From contig WGMC01000029.1 of the NCBI GenBank assembly GCA_016125265.1, positions 35,581-99,580 of the forward strand: DNA of 64,000 bases, in the 5' to 3' direction. Of this stretch, positions 17,665 to 26,212 are shown in pieces. Both the position numbers and the translations under genes were made by a program. How positions within the stretch are numbered: position 1 is the stretch's first letter; each line of letters starts with the position of its first letter. The notes beneath the pieces were generated by a model. The model made no database searches. It had not been told where the DNA came from and worked only from the letters and a program-made list of their open reading frames with translations. This DNA comes from Planctomycetaceae bacterium. GTDB taxonomy: Bacteria > Planctomycetota > UBA1135 > GCA-002686595.

Positions 17665-19038
17665 TCATTTCCCCAGGCAGAAGCGCGCGAAGATGCGGTC
17701 GAGAACGTCCTCGGCCGTGTGGGAGCCCCCCAGGGCTTCCAGAGCCCTCCCGGCGGCCACCAGGTGGCTCGCGAAGAGGTCCAGGGGCCCCTCGGCATCG
17801 AGCACCCGCTCGGCCGCCTCCAGCTCTCCCCCCGCGTCGTCCAGGGCCATGCGGTGGCGCCCGGCGGTCTCGCGCGAAACGCCGCCCACCTCGGGGAGCG
17901 CGCCGACGCGCGCCCTGGTCGCGCGGGAGAGCTCGTCGAGGCCGAGGCCCCGCAGTGCCGAGACCCGGGCGACGGGCGGGTGCCCCAACGCGCCGAGGAG
18001 CTCCGCGGGGGGCTCCGGTCGCGCCCCGGGCACGTCGATTTGGCTCCATACCAGAATCCGCGCGGCCCCCGGCGGCAGTTCGCGGAGGTAGGGCGGCCGC
18101 GCGGCGCGCGGATCCGCCGCGCTCGCCACCCAAAGGATCAGGTCGGCCCCGGCCAGGCTGGCGCGGGCGCGGTCCTGCGCGAGGGCGTCGAGGCCCTCGG
18201 CCGCGTCGTCGAGGCCGGGCAGGTCCCACAGTTCGATCGCGAGGCCGTCCGCGCGCCAGGTGCCTTCGAGCCGGTCGCGTGTGGTGCCCGCGCGCGGCGA
18301 AACCAGCGCCGCGGCGCCGGTCAGCGCGTTGAAGAGCGAACTCTTGCCGCCGTTGGGCGCACCGGCGAGCACCGCGCAAACGCGTCCGGAGGCCGGCGCG
18401 CCGGCGGCGACTTGGGCGCGCACCGCCTCCAACTGCGCGCGCGCGCGCAACAGCCCCGCGCGGAGTTCGTCGCGCGGCACCGCGCCCGTGTCGTATTCGT
18501 CGAAGTCGAGGCTCGCCTCCGCGAGCGCCGAGAGCCCGAGCAGTTCCTCCACGAGGTCCGCGACGCGCCGGCCGAGATCGCCCTCGAGCAGACGCAGCGC
18601 CGCGCGCCGCTGGCCCTCGTTCTTGGCCCCCACCAGGTCCGCGACACCCTCGGCCTGGGTCAGGTCCATGCGCCCGTTCAGGAACGCGCGGCGCGTGAAC
18701 TCACCAGGTTCCGCGGGCCGCGCGCCGAGCTGCACCACACGCTCCAGCGCGAGAGCACACAGCGCCTCGGCCCCGGGCAGGTGCAGTTCGAGCACGTCCT
18801 CGCCCGTGTACGAGCGCGGCCCTGGCATCCAGAGGCCGAGTGCCGGCCAGGTACCGCGCCCGGTCGCCGGATCGAAACGTGTCGTCAGGAGCCCGCGCGC
18901 GGCCGGAAGCGGATCGCGAAGGCAGCCCCGCGCCAACTCGAGGACACGCGGCCCGCTGATCCGCAGCACCGCGCGCGCGGCGCCGCCCGGCGGGCTGGCA
19001 AACGCGGCGATGGTGTCGAGCGGCGACGGCCGTGCCAT
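17665..19038 (-). CDS. mnmE: tRNA modification GTPase MnmE (TrmE)
   Basis: 457 residues, standard length. The N-terminal tetrahydrofolate-binding domain (DTIAAFASPPGGAARAVLRISG, SYTGEDVLELHLPG, PGEFTRRAFLNGRMDLTQAE) precedes the helical domain with an inserted G domain: P-loop GAPNGGKSS at 226-234, switch AGTTRD, and DLPGLDDA. It ends in the catalytic CLGK (454-457). With MnmG it puts the carboxymethylaminomethyl group on U34 of certain tRNAs; mnmG is not in the window. ATG 19038 is chosen because the domain begins there. It follows yidC by 22 bp, an arrangement common in bacteria. Confidence 0.97.
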   Translation of the reverse strand: MARPSPLDTIAAFASPPGGAARAVLRISGPRVLELARGCLRDPLPAARGLLTTRFDPATGRGTWPALGLWMPGPRSYTGEDVLELHLPGAEALCALALERVVQLGARPAEPGEFTRRAFLNGRMDLTQAEGVADLVGAKNEGQRRAALRLLEGDLGRRVADLVEELLGLSALAEASLDFDEYDTGAVPRDELRAGLLRARAQLEAVRAQVAAGAPASGRVCAVLAGAPNGGKSSLFNALTGAAALVSPRAGTTRDRLEGTWRADGLAIELWDLPGLDDAAEGLDALAQDRARASLAGADLILWVASAADPRAARPPYLRELPPGAARILVWSQIDVPGARPEPPAELLGALGHPPVARVSALRGLGLDELSRATRARVGALPEVGGVSRETAGRHRMALDDAGGELEAAERVLDAEGPLDLFASHLVAAGRALEALGGSHTAEDVLDRIFARFCLGK

Positions 19039-19060
19039 CGATGTGGACCCGGGGCTTCGC

Positions 19061-21058
19061 TCACCGGCCCTTCTTGCGCGGCGGAGTCTTCTGGTGCTGG
19101 CGCGCCTTCTCGAGCTGCTTCTGCCGCTCGGCCGCCTTCTCCATGGCGCGCGCCATGGGCGCACAACCGGCGCCGGGTTTCTTCGGCTGCTCCTTCTCGT
19201 CGACCGGCCAGAACTTCTTGATGACCTTCTGCTCGAAGATACCCAGGGCGGACTGGGTCATCATGTAGAGCGAAAGTCCCGCCGCGTAGTTGTAGAGGAA
19301 CACACCCATCACGACCGGCATGAACAGCATGATGCGCTGCATGCGGCGCGCCTGTTCGTCCGTGGGCGTCGGCATGGTCTTCTGCTGCCAGATCCAGAGG
19401 ACCACCATCAGGATCGGCAGCAGGTTGAACCATTCCAGGTCGATGAACGGCACGTTCCAACCCAGGTAGAACAGGTTGTCGGGCCGCGACAGGTCGACGA
19501 TCCAGCCGGCGAACGGCGCCTGGCGCAGGTCGAAGCTGGTGCGCAGCGCGCTGAACAGGCCGAAGAACACCGGCAGTTGCAGGAAGATCGGCAGGCAGCC
19601 GCCGAGCGGCGGGAACGCGCCCTCCTCCTGCATCAACTTGGCCTGTTCCGCCTGCAGCTTCTTGGGATCGCCCTCGTACTGCTTCTTGAGCGCCTCGATG
19701 CGCGGCTGCAGCCGCTTCATCTTGGTGGCGTAGCGCGCCATGGCCGTCTGGGAGCGGCGGTTCAGGGGGAACAGCAGCGTGCGCACCAACACCGTCAACA
19801 GGATGATCGCGATACCCCAGTTGCCCGTCAGGCCCTCGAACAGCGCGAGGATGTCGAGCAACAGGCTGCCGATCGACGAGAACCACGAGAGGTCCGCATC
19901 GACGATGGCCGCGTTCGCGGGGCTCTCCTGGTGGAAGAGTTCGTGGTCCTTCGGGCCGACGTAGAAGCGGTAATTCCACTCGCGCAGGCCGGGGGCGTCG
20001 GGCACGTTGAGGCTGAGCTCGGCCTCGGCCTCCACGAAGAGCGGCTCCGTGCCCAAGAGGCCCGGTTGCGCGCGATCCGAGACGCGCCGGTAGCTGGCCG
20101 ACGTCAAGGTCGCCACGGCATCCGGCGTGCCGCCGCGCAAGAGGGCCGCGAAGTACTTGTTGTGGGAGCCGACGAGCGACAGGGGCGCGCGCACGTCGAG
20201 TGTCCCCGTCAGGTCCCGCGCGCCGGGTTTGACGAGCGCGCTGGCGAGGCTCGGGCTCGTGCTGGTGGCGGGTCCCACGGCGACCGCGCGCGGCTCGGGA
20301 TAGAAGCTGTCCCGCAGCTCGGCCGGCATCACACCCGCGGGTCGCAGGCGGAACGTGCGCGCGCCGCCGCGCAGGTTGGCGGGCGCATCGGCCAGGCGTT
20401 CGAGGCCCAAGGTGACGTCGAACTCCCAGGTGCCGGGCACGGGCGCGATGCGCTTCGAGAACACCACCCCGCCGCCGCCGTCCAAGCGGAAGCGGATGGC
20501 GAGGGGCGCACCCGCGTCGTCGCGCTCGACCTCGGAACTCCACACGGACGTATCGAGCGGCCGCAGGGCCACGTCCCGCGCCGAGGGGCCCGTGAACATC
20601 GCAAACGTGCCCGTCGGCCCGTCCGCCGCCAGCACGCTGGTCAGCAGCGTCGCCCAGTTGGCCGGGTCGCGGCGCTGCTCCGCGTCGAAGGCGCGTTCCG
20701 CCCAGTAGTAACCGGCCTTGCCGGCTTCGTCCGGCTGGCGCGGGGCGAGGTGGGTACCGGTGCGCAGCTCCAGGAGCTTCGCGCCGCGGTTCGTGAAGGT
20801 AGCGAGGAAGTGGCCGGGCTCGCCCTGCACGCCGAACTCGAGTTGCTCCTCGACGACGGGCGCGTCTTCCACCGGGGGCGGCGGCACGAGGCTCGGGGGC
20901 TCGGTCGCGGCGCCGTCCGCGCCGACCGTTCCCTCCACTTGGGTGCCCTGGCCGTCCAGCACGCGGCGGGACTCGTTCTTCGCGGGCGGATTGAGGTAGG
21001 ACCAAACCGCGAGAACCGCGAAACACAACAGCAGAGCGATCGGCAGACGCTTTTCCAC
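19061..21058 (-). CDS. yidC: Membrane protein insertase YidC, Gram-negative type
   Basis: 665 residues starting at GTG 21058, right before an N-terminal membrane anchor (about 6-24: LPIALLLCFAVLAVWSYL). A large periplasmic P1 beta-domain (about 80-370) and then the conserved 60-kDa IMP core follow, with WGIAIILLTVLVRTLLFPL, the cytoplasmic RIEALKKQYEGDPKKL hairpin loop, GGCLPIFLQLPVFFGLF and VMGVFLYNYAAGLSLYM. The C-terminus is a Lys/Arg-rich tail. The long P1 domain marks a diderm. YidC inserts and folds inner-membrane proteins alone or with Sec. It lies between the phosphoesterase gene (23-bp gap) and mnmE (22-bp gap), so the three are probably one operon. Confidence 0.96.
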   Translation of the reverse strand: MEKRLPIALLLCFAVLAVWSYLNPPAKNESRRVLDGQGTQVEGTVGADGAATEPPSLVPPPPVEDAPVVEEQLEFGVQGEPGHFLATFTNRGAKLLELRTGTHLAPRQPDEAGKAGYYWAERAFDAEQRRDPANWATLLTSVLAADGPTGTFAMFTGPSARDVALRPLDTSVWSSEVERDDAGAPLAIRFRLDGGGGVVFSKRIAPVPGTWEFDVTLGLERLADAPANLRGGARTFRLRPAGVMPAELRDSFYPEPRAVAVGPATSTSPSLASALVKPGARDLTGTLDVRAPLSLVGSHNKYFAALLRGGTPDAVATLTSASYRRVSDRAQPGLLGTEPLFVEAEAELSLNVPDAPGLREWNYRFYVGPKDHELFHQESPANAAIVDADLSWFSSIGSLLLDILALFEGLTGNWGIAIILLTVLVRTLLFPLNRRSQTAMARYATKMKRLQPRIEALKKQYEGDPKKLQAEQAKLMQEEGAFPPLGGCLPIFLQLPVFFGLFSALRTSFDLRQAPFAGWIVDLSRPDNLFYLGWNVPFIDLEWFNLLPILMVVLWIWQQKTMPTPTDEQARRMQRIMLFMPVVMGVFLYNYAAGLSLYMMTQSALGIFEQKVIKKFWPVDEKEQPKKPGAGCAPMARAMEKAAERQKQLEKARQHQKTPPRKKGR

Positions 21059-21081
21059 GGGCAGACGGTGAGGCTCTTCCT

Positions 21082-21882
21082 CTAGAGGCCACTCGCCAGT
21101 CGTTCGGCGAGTTCCACGGGCAATTGGGGCACCGCCAGGATGTCTTCCTGCGCGGCGCGGATGTCGTAATCGAGGCGCACGAACGTGATGCGCTCGCCGT
21201 CGAACAGGAGGTAGGAGAGGCGCGGATCGCGATCGCGCGGTTGGCCCACGGAGCCGACGTTCACAAGCACCTTGCAGGTCGACGTGTCGCCCAGTTGGTA
21301 GGGGCCGTCCGTGCCCTTTGGCCGGTAGAAACGCTGGTCCTCGAAGTAGACCGCGGGGATGTGGCTGTGGCCCACGAAACACACACCGCGCTGCATGTTC
21401 GCGAAGAGCGCCGCCAGCTTCACGGGATCGCGCGCGTCCTTGGGCACCACGTATTCGCGCACGGGATCGCGCGGGCTGCCGTGGCAGAAGTGGGCGCGTT
21501 CGTCGACCGCGCTTGGGATCAGTGTGCCGAGCCAGTCGAACCACGAGCGCGCGCTGCCCGCGTCGCGCGACAGCTCTCCGTGGGTCCACTCGATCGCGGC
21601 CCGCGCGCGGGGGTTGAAGTCCTCGGCGCCCTCGAGCAGCGCCTGTTCGTGGTTGCCGAGCAGGCAGATCCCGGGCACGAGCCCCACGGCGGCGGCGGGA
21701 TCGGCTTCCACGAGGGAGCGCACCTGCGTCAGGCACTCGAGCGGCCGCGCGCCGTACCCGATCACGTCGCCCAGGCAGACCACACGGCGGACCCCGCGAT
21801 CGAGGGCATCCCGCACAGCGGTATCCACGGCCTGCCGGTTCGAGTGCAGGTCCGAGAGGATGGCGGTGAGCGGGTAGTCCAC
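21082..21882 (-). CDS. Calcineurin-like metallophosphoesterase (YfcE/MJ0936-type)
   Basis: 266 residues with all metal-site motifs of the calcineurin fold: AILSDLHSNRQA, CLGDVIGYGARP, LLGNHEQAL, FCHGSPRD and VGHSHIPAVYF, plus a late VNVGSVGQPRDRDPR that is typical of the phosphodiesterase subgroup acting on cyclic nucleotides or other phosphoesters. The substrate is not predictable. The likely start is GTG 21882 (VDYPLTAILSD); upstream in-frame residues are low-complexity and not part of the fold. First gene of the operon with yidC and mnmE. It is divergent from the parvulin gene, leaving about 140 bp for promoters of both. Confidence 0.88.
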   Translation of the reverse strand: MDYPLTAILSDLHSNRQAVDTAVRDALDRGVRRVVCLGDVIGYGARPLECLTQVRSLVEADPAAAVGLVPGICLLGNHEQALLEGAEDFNPRARAAIEWTHGELSRDAGSARSWFDWLGTLIPSAVDERAHFCHGSPRDPVREYVVPKDARDPVKLAALFANMQRGVCFVGHSHIPAVYFEDQRFYRPKGTDGPYQLGDTSTCKVLVNVGSVGQPRDRDPRLSYLLFDGERITFVRLDYDIRAAQEDILAVPQLPVELAERLASGL

Positions 21883-22023
21883 GGGGGGGTTGTTGGAGGT
21901 CGGGCGCCGGAGCCCAGTGCCCCTTTGTGGTCCTCCAAGGGGCCGGGGATTATCGGGAGGTGCCCGCGGCGGAGCAAGCACCGGACGTTACCCTCACCCG
22001 AGAACGTCCCCAAGGAATCCCCC

Positions 22024-23055
22024 ATGAAGCCGTCGACCGCCCGCGCCCACACCCGTGTTCCCGCTCCCCTGGTGCTGTGCTTGGCACTCGTGACCGCAGC
22101 GGGGAGCCTGTGGCAAGCGGACCCGGCCACGGACGCGGCCAGCGCTCCCGCCCCGGAGCCCCTGGCCAGCTACGTGGACCCGGCCCGGGGGGAACGTGTC
22201 GCCCTGGGTCGCGCGGAGTACCAGGACTACCTCCTCGAGCTCTACGGGCTGGGCGAACTCGAGGGCCTCGTGTACCGGCGCTTGCTCGAGAGCGAGGCCC
22301 AGCGGCTCGGCATCGCCGGCGATCTGGCGGCGGCCCAGTCGCGGGCGCGCGAGCAGTGGCAGGAGTTCGTCGAAGTGCGTTTTGGCGGCGACGAGGGCGA
22401 GGCCGCGAAGGAACTGGCCGAACGGGGATTCAGTGTGGAGCGTTACATCGGGCGGCTCGCGACGGCCGCCTACCAGGGGGCGCTCGAGGACAGCATCACC
22501 ATCGCGACCCGCGAACCGTCGGAGGAGAAGCTGCTCGAGCGCTTCGAATCCCAGTACGGCAAGGGGGGCGTGCGGGTCACCGTGCGCCACATCTTCCAGA
22601 GCCGCGCGCGCATGCAGCAGGACCTGATCCGCGCCGGGCGCGCGCCGCAGGAGCTGACACCGAAGGTATTGGACCTCGAGATCGAGGCCCGTCTGCGCGG
22701 TCTGCGGGACGAACTCGAGGCCGGCGCGGACTTCGCCGCGTTGGCCCAGCGCGCGAGCCACGACCTGGCATCCCAATCCGCGGGCGGTGTGATCGCCGGC
22801 TACAACTACGACCGCTTTGGCGACGCACTGGCCGACGCCGTGCGAGCGTCCGAACCGGGCGCACTCTTCGGGCCGATCGCCGGCCCCTCGGGCTGGCACC
22901 TCGGACGCGTGGACGAGAGGACCGTGACATCGCTCGACGAGGTCCGCTCGAACCTCGCCGCCGAGTTGGCGGCCGAGCCCGCGAACCCGCTAGAACGCGC
23001 GGCCCTGCGCCAACGCCTGGTGACGGCAGCCGCCATCACGAAAGGTCCCAACTGA
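22024..23055 (+). CDS. Secreted or membrane-anchored parvulin-type peptidyl-prolyl isomerase
   Basis: 343 residues. An N-terminal hydrophobic segment (about 12-32, PAPLVLCLALVTAAGSLW) is a signal or anchor. A helical chaperone-like region of about 140 residues follows. Residues about 190-310 are a rotamase domain (VRHIFQSRA, LRDELEAGADFAALAQRASHD, SAGGVIAGYNYDRFGDALADAVRASEPGALFGPI, GWHLGRVDERT). This is the PrsA/SurA-like plan for folding exported proteins in the periplasm. ATG 22024 is chosen because the signal begins there. Alone on the plus strand, it is followed by a repeat cassette. Confidence 0.85.
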   Translation: MKPSTARAHTRVPAPLVLCLALVTAAGSLWQADPATDAASAPAPEPLASYVDPARGERVALGRAEYQDYLLELYGLGELEGLVYRRLLESEAQRLGIAGDLAAAQSRAREQWQEFVEVRFGGDEGEAAKELAERGFSVERYIGRLATAAYQGALEDSITIATREPSEEKLLERFESQYGKGGVRVTVRHIFQSRARMQQDLIRAGRAPQELTPKVLDLEIEARLRGLRDELEAGADFAALAQRASHDLASQSAGGVIAGYNYDRFGDALADAVRASEPGALFGPIAGPSGWHLGRVDERTVTSLDEVRSNLAAELAAEPANPLERAALRQRLVTAAAITKGPN

Positions 23056-23071
23056 CCGGTTCGGTGCGATG

Positions 23072-23463
23072 GAGCGGGCTTTCAGCCCTTGCCTCCTCTC
23101 CATGCCCAACCTGGGGCGTTGCCCCAGGCTACTATCGGACGGGGCGTTGCCCCTTCCGGACACGCGCTCGTTACGGCGACTGCAACCGGTGCATGCGTGA
23201 CGCATCGTCCCATTGGGACGCGCGCGTTGGCCGACAAACGCAATCAACCGTTGGCCGACAAACGCAATCAACCGTTGGCCGACAAACGCAATCAACATCG
23301 CGCCCTCCGCATCCACGCCCCCTCCGCATCCACGCCCCCTTCGCATCGACGCGCGCTCGCGTGCGCCAAAGGCGCTCCGAAGCGCCTACGGCGCGCCCCA
23401 TAGTAGCCTGGGGCAACGCCCCAGGTTGGGCAGGAGAACGATGCAAGGGCTGAAAGCCCGCTC
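23072..23463. repeat. Composite intergenic repeat cassette A (64-bp inverted ends, tandem core)
   Basis: Two 64-bp arms in inverted orientation, 23072-23135 and 23400-23463, bound a 264-bp centre. Each arm carries a GGGCTTTCAGCCC-type small palindrome and a longer one (CCTGGGGC, 3-nt loop, GCCCCAGG; 23110-23128 in the left arm). A further GGGGC-GTT-GCCCC hairpin is at 23141-23153. The centre holds three 24-bp tandem units and a CTCCGAAGCGCCTACGGCG segment. A related cassette lies at 36285-36595. Arms with palindromes in opposite orientation resemble REP doublets (BIME-like); no transposase is present. It fills the 518-bp gap between the parvulin gene and pgk. Confidence 0.75.
23225..23296. 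repeat. Three perfect 24-bp tandem repeats
   Basis: Three identical 24-bp units, each beginning CGTTGGCCGACA, abut with no spacer at 23225-23248, 23249-23272 and 23273-23296. They lie in the centre of repeat cassette A. The lack of spacers rules out a CRISPR array. Confidence 0.9.
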
Positions 23464-23573
23464 TATCCCGCTCTATCCCGCGGCACCAACGCGCGCGGCC
23501 ATCGCACCGTACCCACGGCATTTCCCGGGCCTTCAGCCAGGGACATGCCGTCGGCGCGTTGTGCGCGAGCAAG

Positions 23574-24758
23574 TCAGCGGCGCAGCGCCGAAATGCCGGG
23601 TAGATCGAGTCCCTCGAGCAGTTCGAGACTCGCCCCCCCACCCGTCGACACGTGCGAGAGGGATTCGGTCAAGCCGAACGCCTCCGCCGCCGCGACGGAA
23701 TCGCCGCCGCCGACCACCGTGTAGCCAGAACACGCGGCGACAGCGCGGCCCACGGCCTCCGTGCCCTTCGAGTAGGCCTCCCATTCGAACACACCCATCG
23801 GCCCGTTCCACACCACCGTCCGCGCACCTTCGATCGCGGCCGCGTAGGCGGCGACGGTTTCGGGCCCGATGTCGAGGCCCATCCAACCGTCGGGGATCGA
23901 ACCCTTGACGTGTTTCGCCGCGGCGTCGGCGGCGAAACGCTCCGCCACCACGTGGTCCGTGGGAAGGAGCAGCTTCACACCCTTCGCTTCCGCCTTCTGG
24001 ATCGACGCGCGCACGTTCTCGATCTGGTCCTCCTGGACCAGGCTCGCGCCGATGCCGATGCCCTGCGCCTTCAGGAACGTGTAGGCCATGCCGCCGCCGA
24101 CGATCAGGCAATCCACACGCTCGAGGAGGTTGTCCACCACCTTGAGCTTGTCGGACACCTTCGCGCCGCCGAGGATCGCCACGAGCGGCCGTTCGGGCGC
24201 GTGCAACACCCGTTCGAACGCCTCCACCTCGCGCTGCAACAACAGCCCGCCGGCCGAGGGCAGAAGGTGCGCGACACCGGACACCGAACAGTGGTCGCGG
24301 TGGCTCGAGCCGAAGGCGTCGTTCACGAACACGTCGCCGAGGCGCGCCATGCGCTTCGACAACTCGGGGTCGCCCTTGGTCTCGCCCTTCTCGAAGCGCA
24401 CGTTCTCGACGAGCACGACCGAACCCGCCGGCGCGGAGCGAATGGCGCGCTCGACACCCTCGCCCACGGTTTCCCCCAAACACAGCACTTCGCGGCCGAG
24501 CAACTGCGCGAGGCGCAGCCCCACCGGCAGAAGCCGGTAGCGCTCGTCCGGGCCGTCCTTGGGGCGGCCCAGGTGGCTCATCAGCACCAACTTCTCCGCG
24601 CCGCGTTCGAGGAGCGCGTGCAGCGTCGGCAGCGCCGCGCGGATGCGTGTGTCGTCGCTGATGGCGCCCGAGTCGTCCTGGGGCACGTTGAAGTCCACAC
24701 GCACCAGGACGCGCTTTTGGGCCACGTCGAGGGTGTCGATTCCGGGGAAGGGTTTCAC
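23574..24758 (-). CDS. pgk: Phosphoglycerate kinase
   Basis: 394 residues, full length. Family motifs: [12 protein letters not shown] near the start, [34 protein letters not shown], and the C-terminal GGGDSVAA and [14 protein letters not shown] nucleotide-binding loop. It catalyses ATP formation from 1,3-bisphosphoglycerate in the cytosol. The start is GTG 24758, 25 bp after gap, so the two glycolytic genes are co-transcribed. The gene ends directly at the edge of repeat cassette A's flank. Confidence 0.98.
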   Translation of the reverse strand: MKPFPGIDTLDVAQKRVLVRVDFNVPQDDSGAISDDTRIRAALPTLHALLERGAEKLVLMSHLGRPKDGPDERYRLLPVGLRLAQLLGREVLCLGETVGEGVERAIRSAPAGSVVLVENVRFEKGETKGDPELSKRMARLGDVFVNDAFGSSHRDHCSVSGVAHLLPSAGGLLLQREVEAFERVLHAPERPLVAILGGAKVSDKLKVVDNLLERVDCLIVGGGMAYTFLKAQGIGIGASLVQEDQIENVRASIQKAEAKGVKLLLPTDHVVAERFAADAAAKHVKGSIPDGWMGLDIGPETVAAYAAAIEGARTVVWNGPMGVFEWEAYSKGTEAVGRAVAACSGYTVVGGGDSVAAAEAFGLTESLSHVSTGGGASLELLEGLDLPGISALRR

Positions 24759-24783
24759 GTGTTGCTCTTGTGGCCCCGCTGCG

Positions 24784-25815
24784 TCAGACGGCCTTGGGTG
24801 TGCGCGGAACCTTGAGTCCGCTGAGGTGCTTGGCCAGGTCGCAGACCCGGTTCGAGTAGCCCCACTCGTTGTCGTACCAGGACACGACCTTGACCAGGTT
24901 GCCGCCCATCACCATGGTCGACAGCGAGTCGAAGATCGAGCTGGCCGGGTTGCCGATCACGTCCACGGAGACGATCGGATCGACGCAGTACTCGAGGATG
25001 CCCTTCAGCTCCTTGGACTTGGCCGCGTTTTTCATGGCCTCGTTGATCTCTTCCGCGGTCACCGCGCGGCCCAGTTGGGCCACGAGGTCCACCACCGAGC
25101 CGTCCTTCACCGGCACGCGCATGGCAAAGCCGTCGAGTTTGCCCGCGAGCGCCGGGAGCACCTTGCCAACCGCGCGCGCGGCGCCGGTCGTGGTCGGAAT
25201 GATGTTCTCGGCCGCGGCGCGGGCCCGGCGCAGGTCCTTGTGCGGCAGGTCGAGGATGTTTTGGTCGTTGGTGTAGGCGTGCACCGTGGTCATCAGGCCG
25301 CGCTCCAGCCCGAAGCTGTCGTGCAACACCTTGGCGATCGGCGCGAGGCAGTTCGTCGTGCACGACGCCGCCGACACGATCGTGTCGGTGGGTTTGATCA
25401 CGTCCTGGTTGACCCCCATCACGACCATCGCGTCGACCGCGTCCTTCGGCGGCACGGTCAGGATCACCTTCTTCGCGCCAGCGTCGACGTGCTTCTGGCA
25501 GTCCTCGCGCTTGGTGAAGACCCCCGTCGATTCGATCGCCACGTCGATCTTGTGGGCCTTGTGGCCGAGTTTCGCGGGATCGCGCTCGGCGGTGACCTGG
25601 ATCTTCTTGCCGTCGACCGAGATCCAGTCCTTGCCCGACGTGACCTTCGCGTCGAAGCGCCCCATGACGGAGTCGTACTTCAGGAGGTGCGCCAGCGTGT
25701 CCGGGCTGGTGAGGTCGTTGATCGAGAGCACCTCGAAGCCGGGGCGGGTGTGGAGGATGCGGAAGACGTTGCGGCCGATGCGGCCGAACCCGTTGATCGC
25801 GATCGTGATGGCCAT
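24784..25815 (-). CDS. gap: Glyceraldehyde-3-phosphate dehydrogenase, type I
   Basis: 343 residues. The Rossmann start [14 protein letters not shown] is present, the catalytic cysteine is C152 in [12 protein letters not shown], and it is followed by [28 protein letters not shown] and the C-terminal [12 protein letters not shown]. The residue after the second strand is Asn in SINDL, as in NAD-preferring enzymes. Upstream of pgk in a two-gene operon; ATG 25815 fits the family start exactly. Confidence 0.98.
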   Translation of the reverse strand: MAITIAINGFGRIGRNVFRILHTRPGFEVLSINDLTSPDTLAHLLKYDSVMGRFDAKVTSGKDWISVDGKKIQVTAERDPAKLGHKAHKIDVAIESTGVFTKREDCQKHVDAGAKKVILTVPPKDAVDAMVVMGVNQDVIKPTDTIVSAASCTTNCLAPIAKVLHDSFGLERGLMTTVHAYTNDQNILDLPHKDLRRARAAAENIIPTTTGAARAVGKVLPALAGKLDGFAMRVPVKDGSVVDLVAQLGRAVTAEEINEAMKNAAKSKELKGILEYCVDPIVSVDVIGNPASSIFDSLSTMVMGGNLVKVVSWYDNEWGYSNRVCDLAKHLSGLKVPRTPKAV

Positions 25816-26212
25816 GGATCTAGTGGGCGCCCCGCTTGCGTGGGCTTCGTTGGGGGGGGTGGCGGGCCGTAGGGGCCGCTGTGGGCGGGTCCGGCGGAGG
25901 GCCGGGACGCCCGGGGAGGGCGGAAAAGGTAACCGCTGGACCCGGCCCCGTGGCCCCCGGCGCGCCCGGGCGACGCGGGAGTCCTCCGGGACGATTCCCA
26001 CAGCCGGATCCAAACCGCTCCGGGTCCCAGGAGTTTCCAATGACGCAAGTGCGCCTGGGCCAAGGGCCCGGCGCGCGGCGCTGCACCGGAGCGAGCGGAG
26101 GCCAGAAGAATCGGGCCCAGAGCTCGCCCTGTTCTGCCGAAGGCTCCCATGCGCGTCCGCCGCGCGCCACCCGGGCCGTCCCGGGCCACGCACCCACTCC
26201 CCGCCCGATCCG
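25816..26212. other. Divergent intergenic region between gap and tilS
   Basis: 397 bp between two genes read outwards, so promoters for both should lie here. A near-consensus AGGAG followed by ATG occurs at about 26026-26042, but that frame runs on as a shadow through tilS and has poor composition, so no gene is called. GC-rich imperfect hairpins are present near 25860-26010; none is recognisable as a known riboswitch. Confidence 0.35.

Noticed and set aside
23225..23296. Possible CRISPR-like repeats
   Set aside because: The three 24-bp units are contiguous with no spacers and lie in a cassette with palindromic arms; no cas gene is near.
23072..23463. Small proteins coded by repeat cassette A (such as the frame ending in GLKARS-type peptides)
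   Set aside because: Reading frames on both strands come from palindromic repeats; conservation lies in the DNA inverted repeats rather than in any protein pattern.
26040..26212. ATG with a good AGGAG in the gap-tilS interval
   Set aside because: The frame continues through tilS as a low-complexity shadow (Arg/Pro-rich); tilS itself is in another frame.
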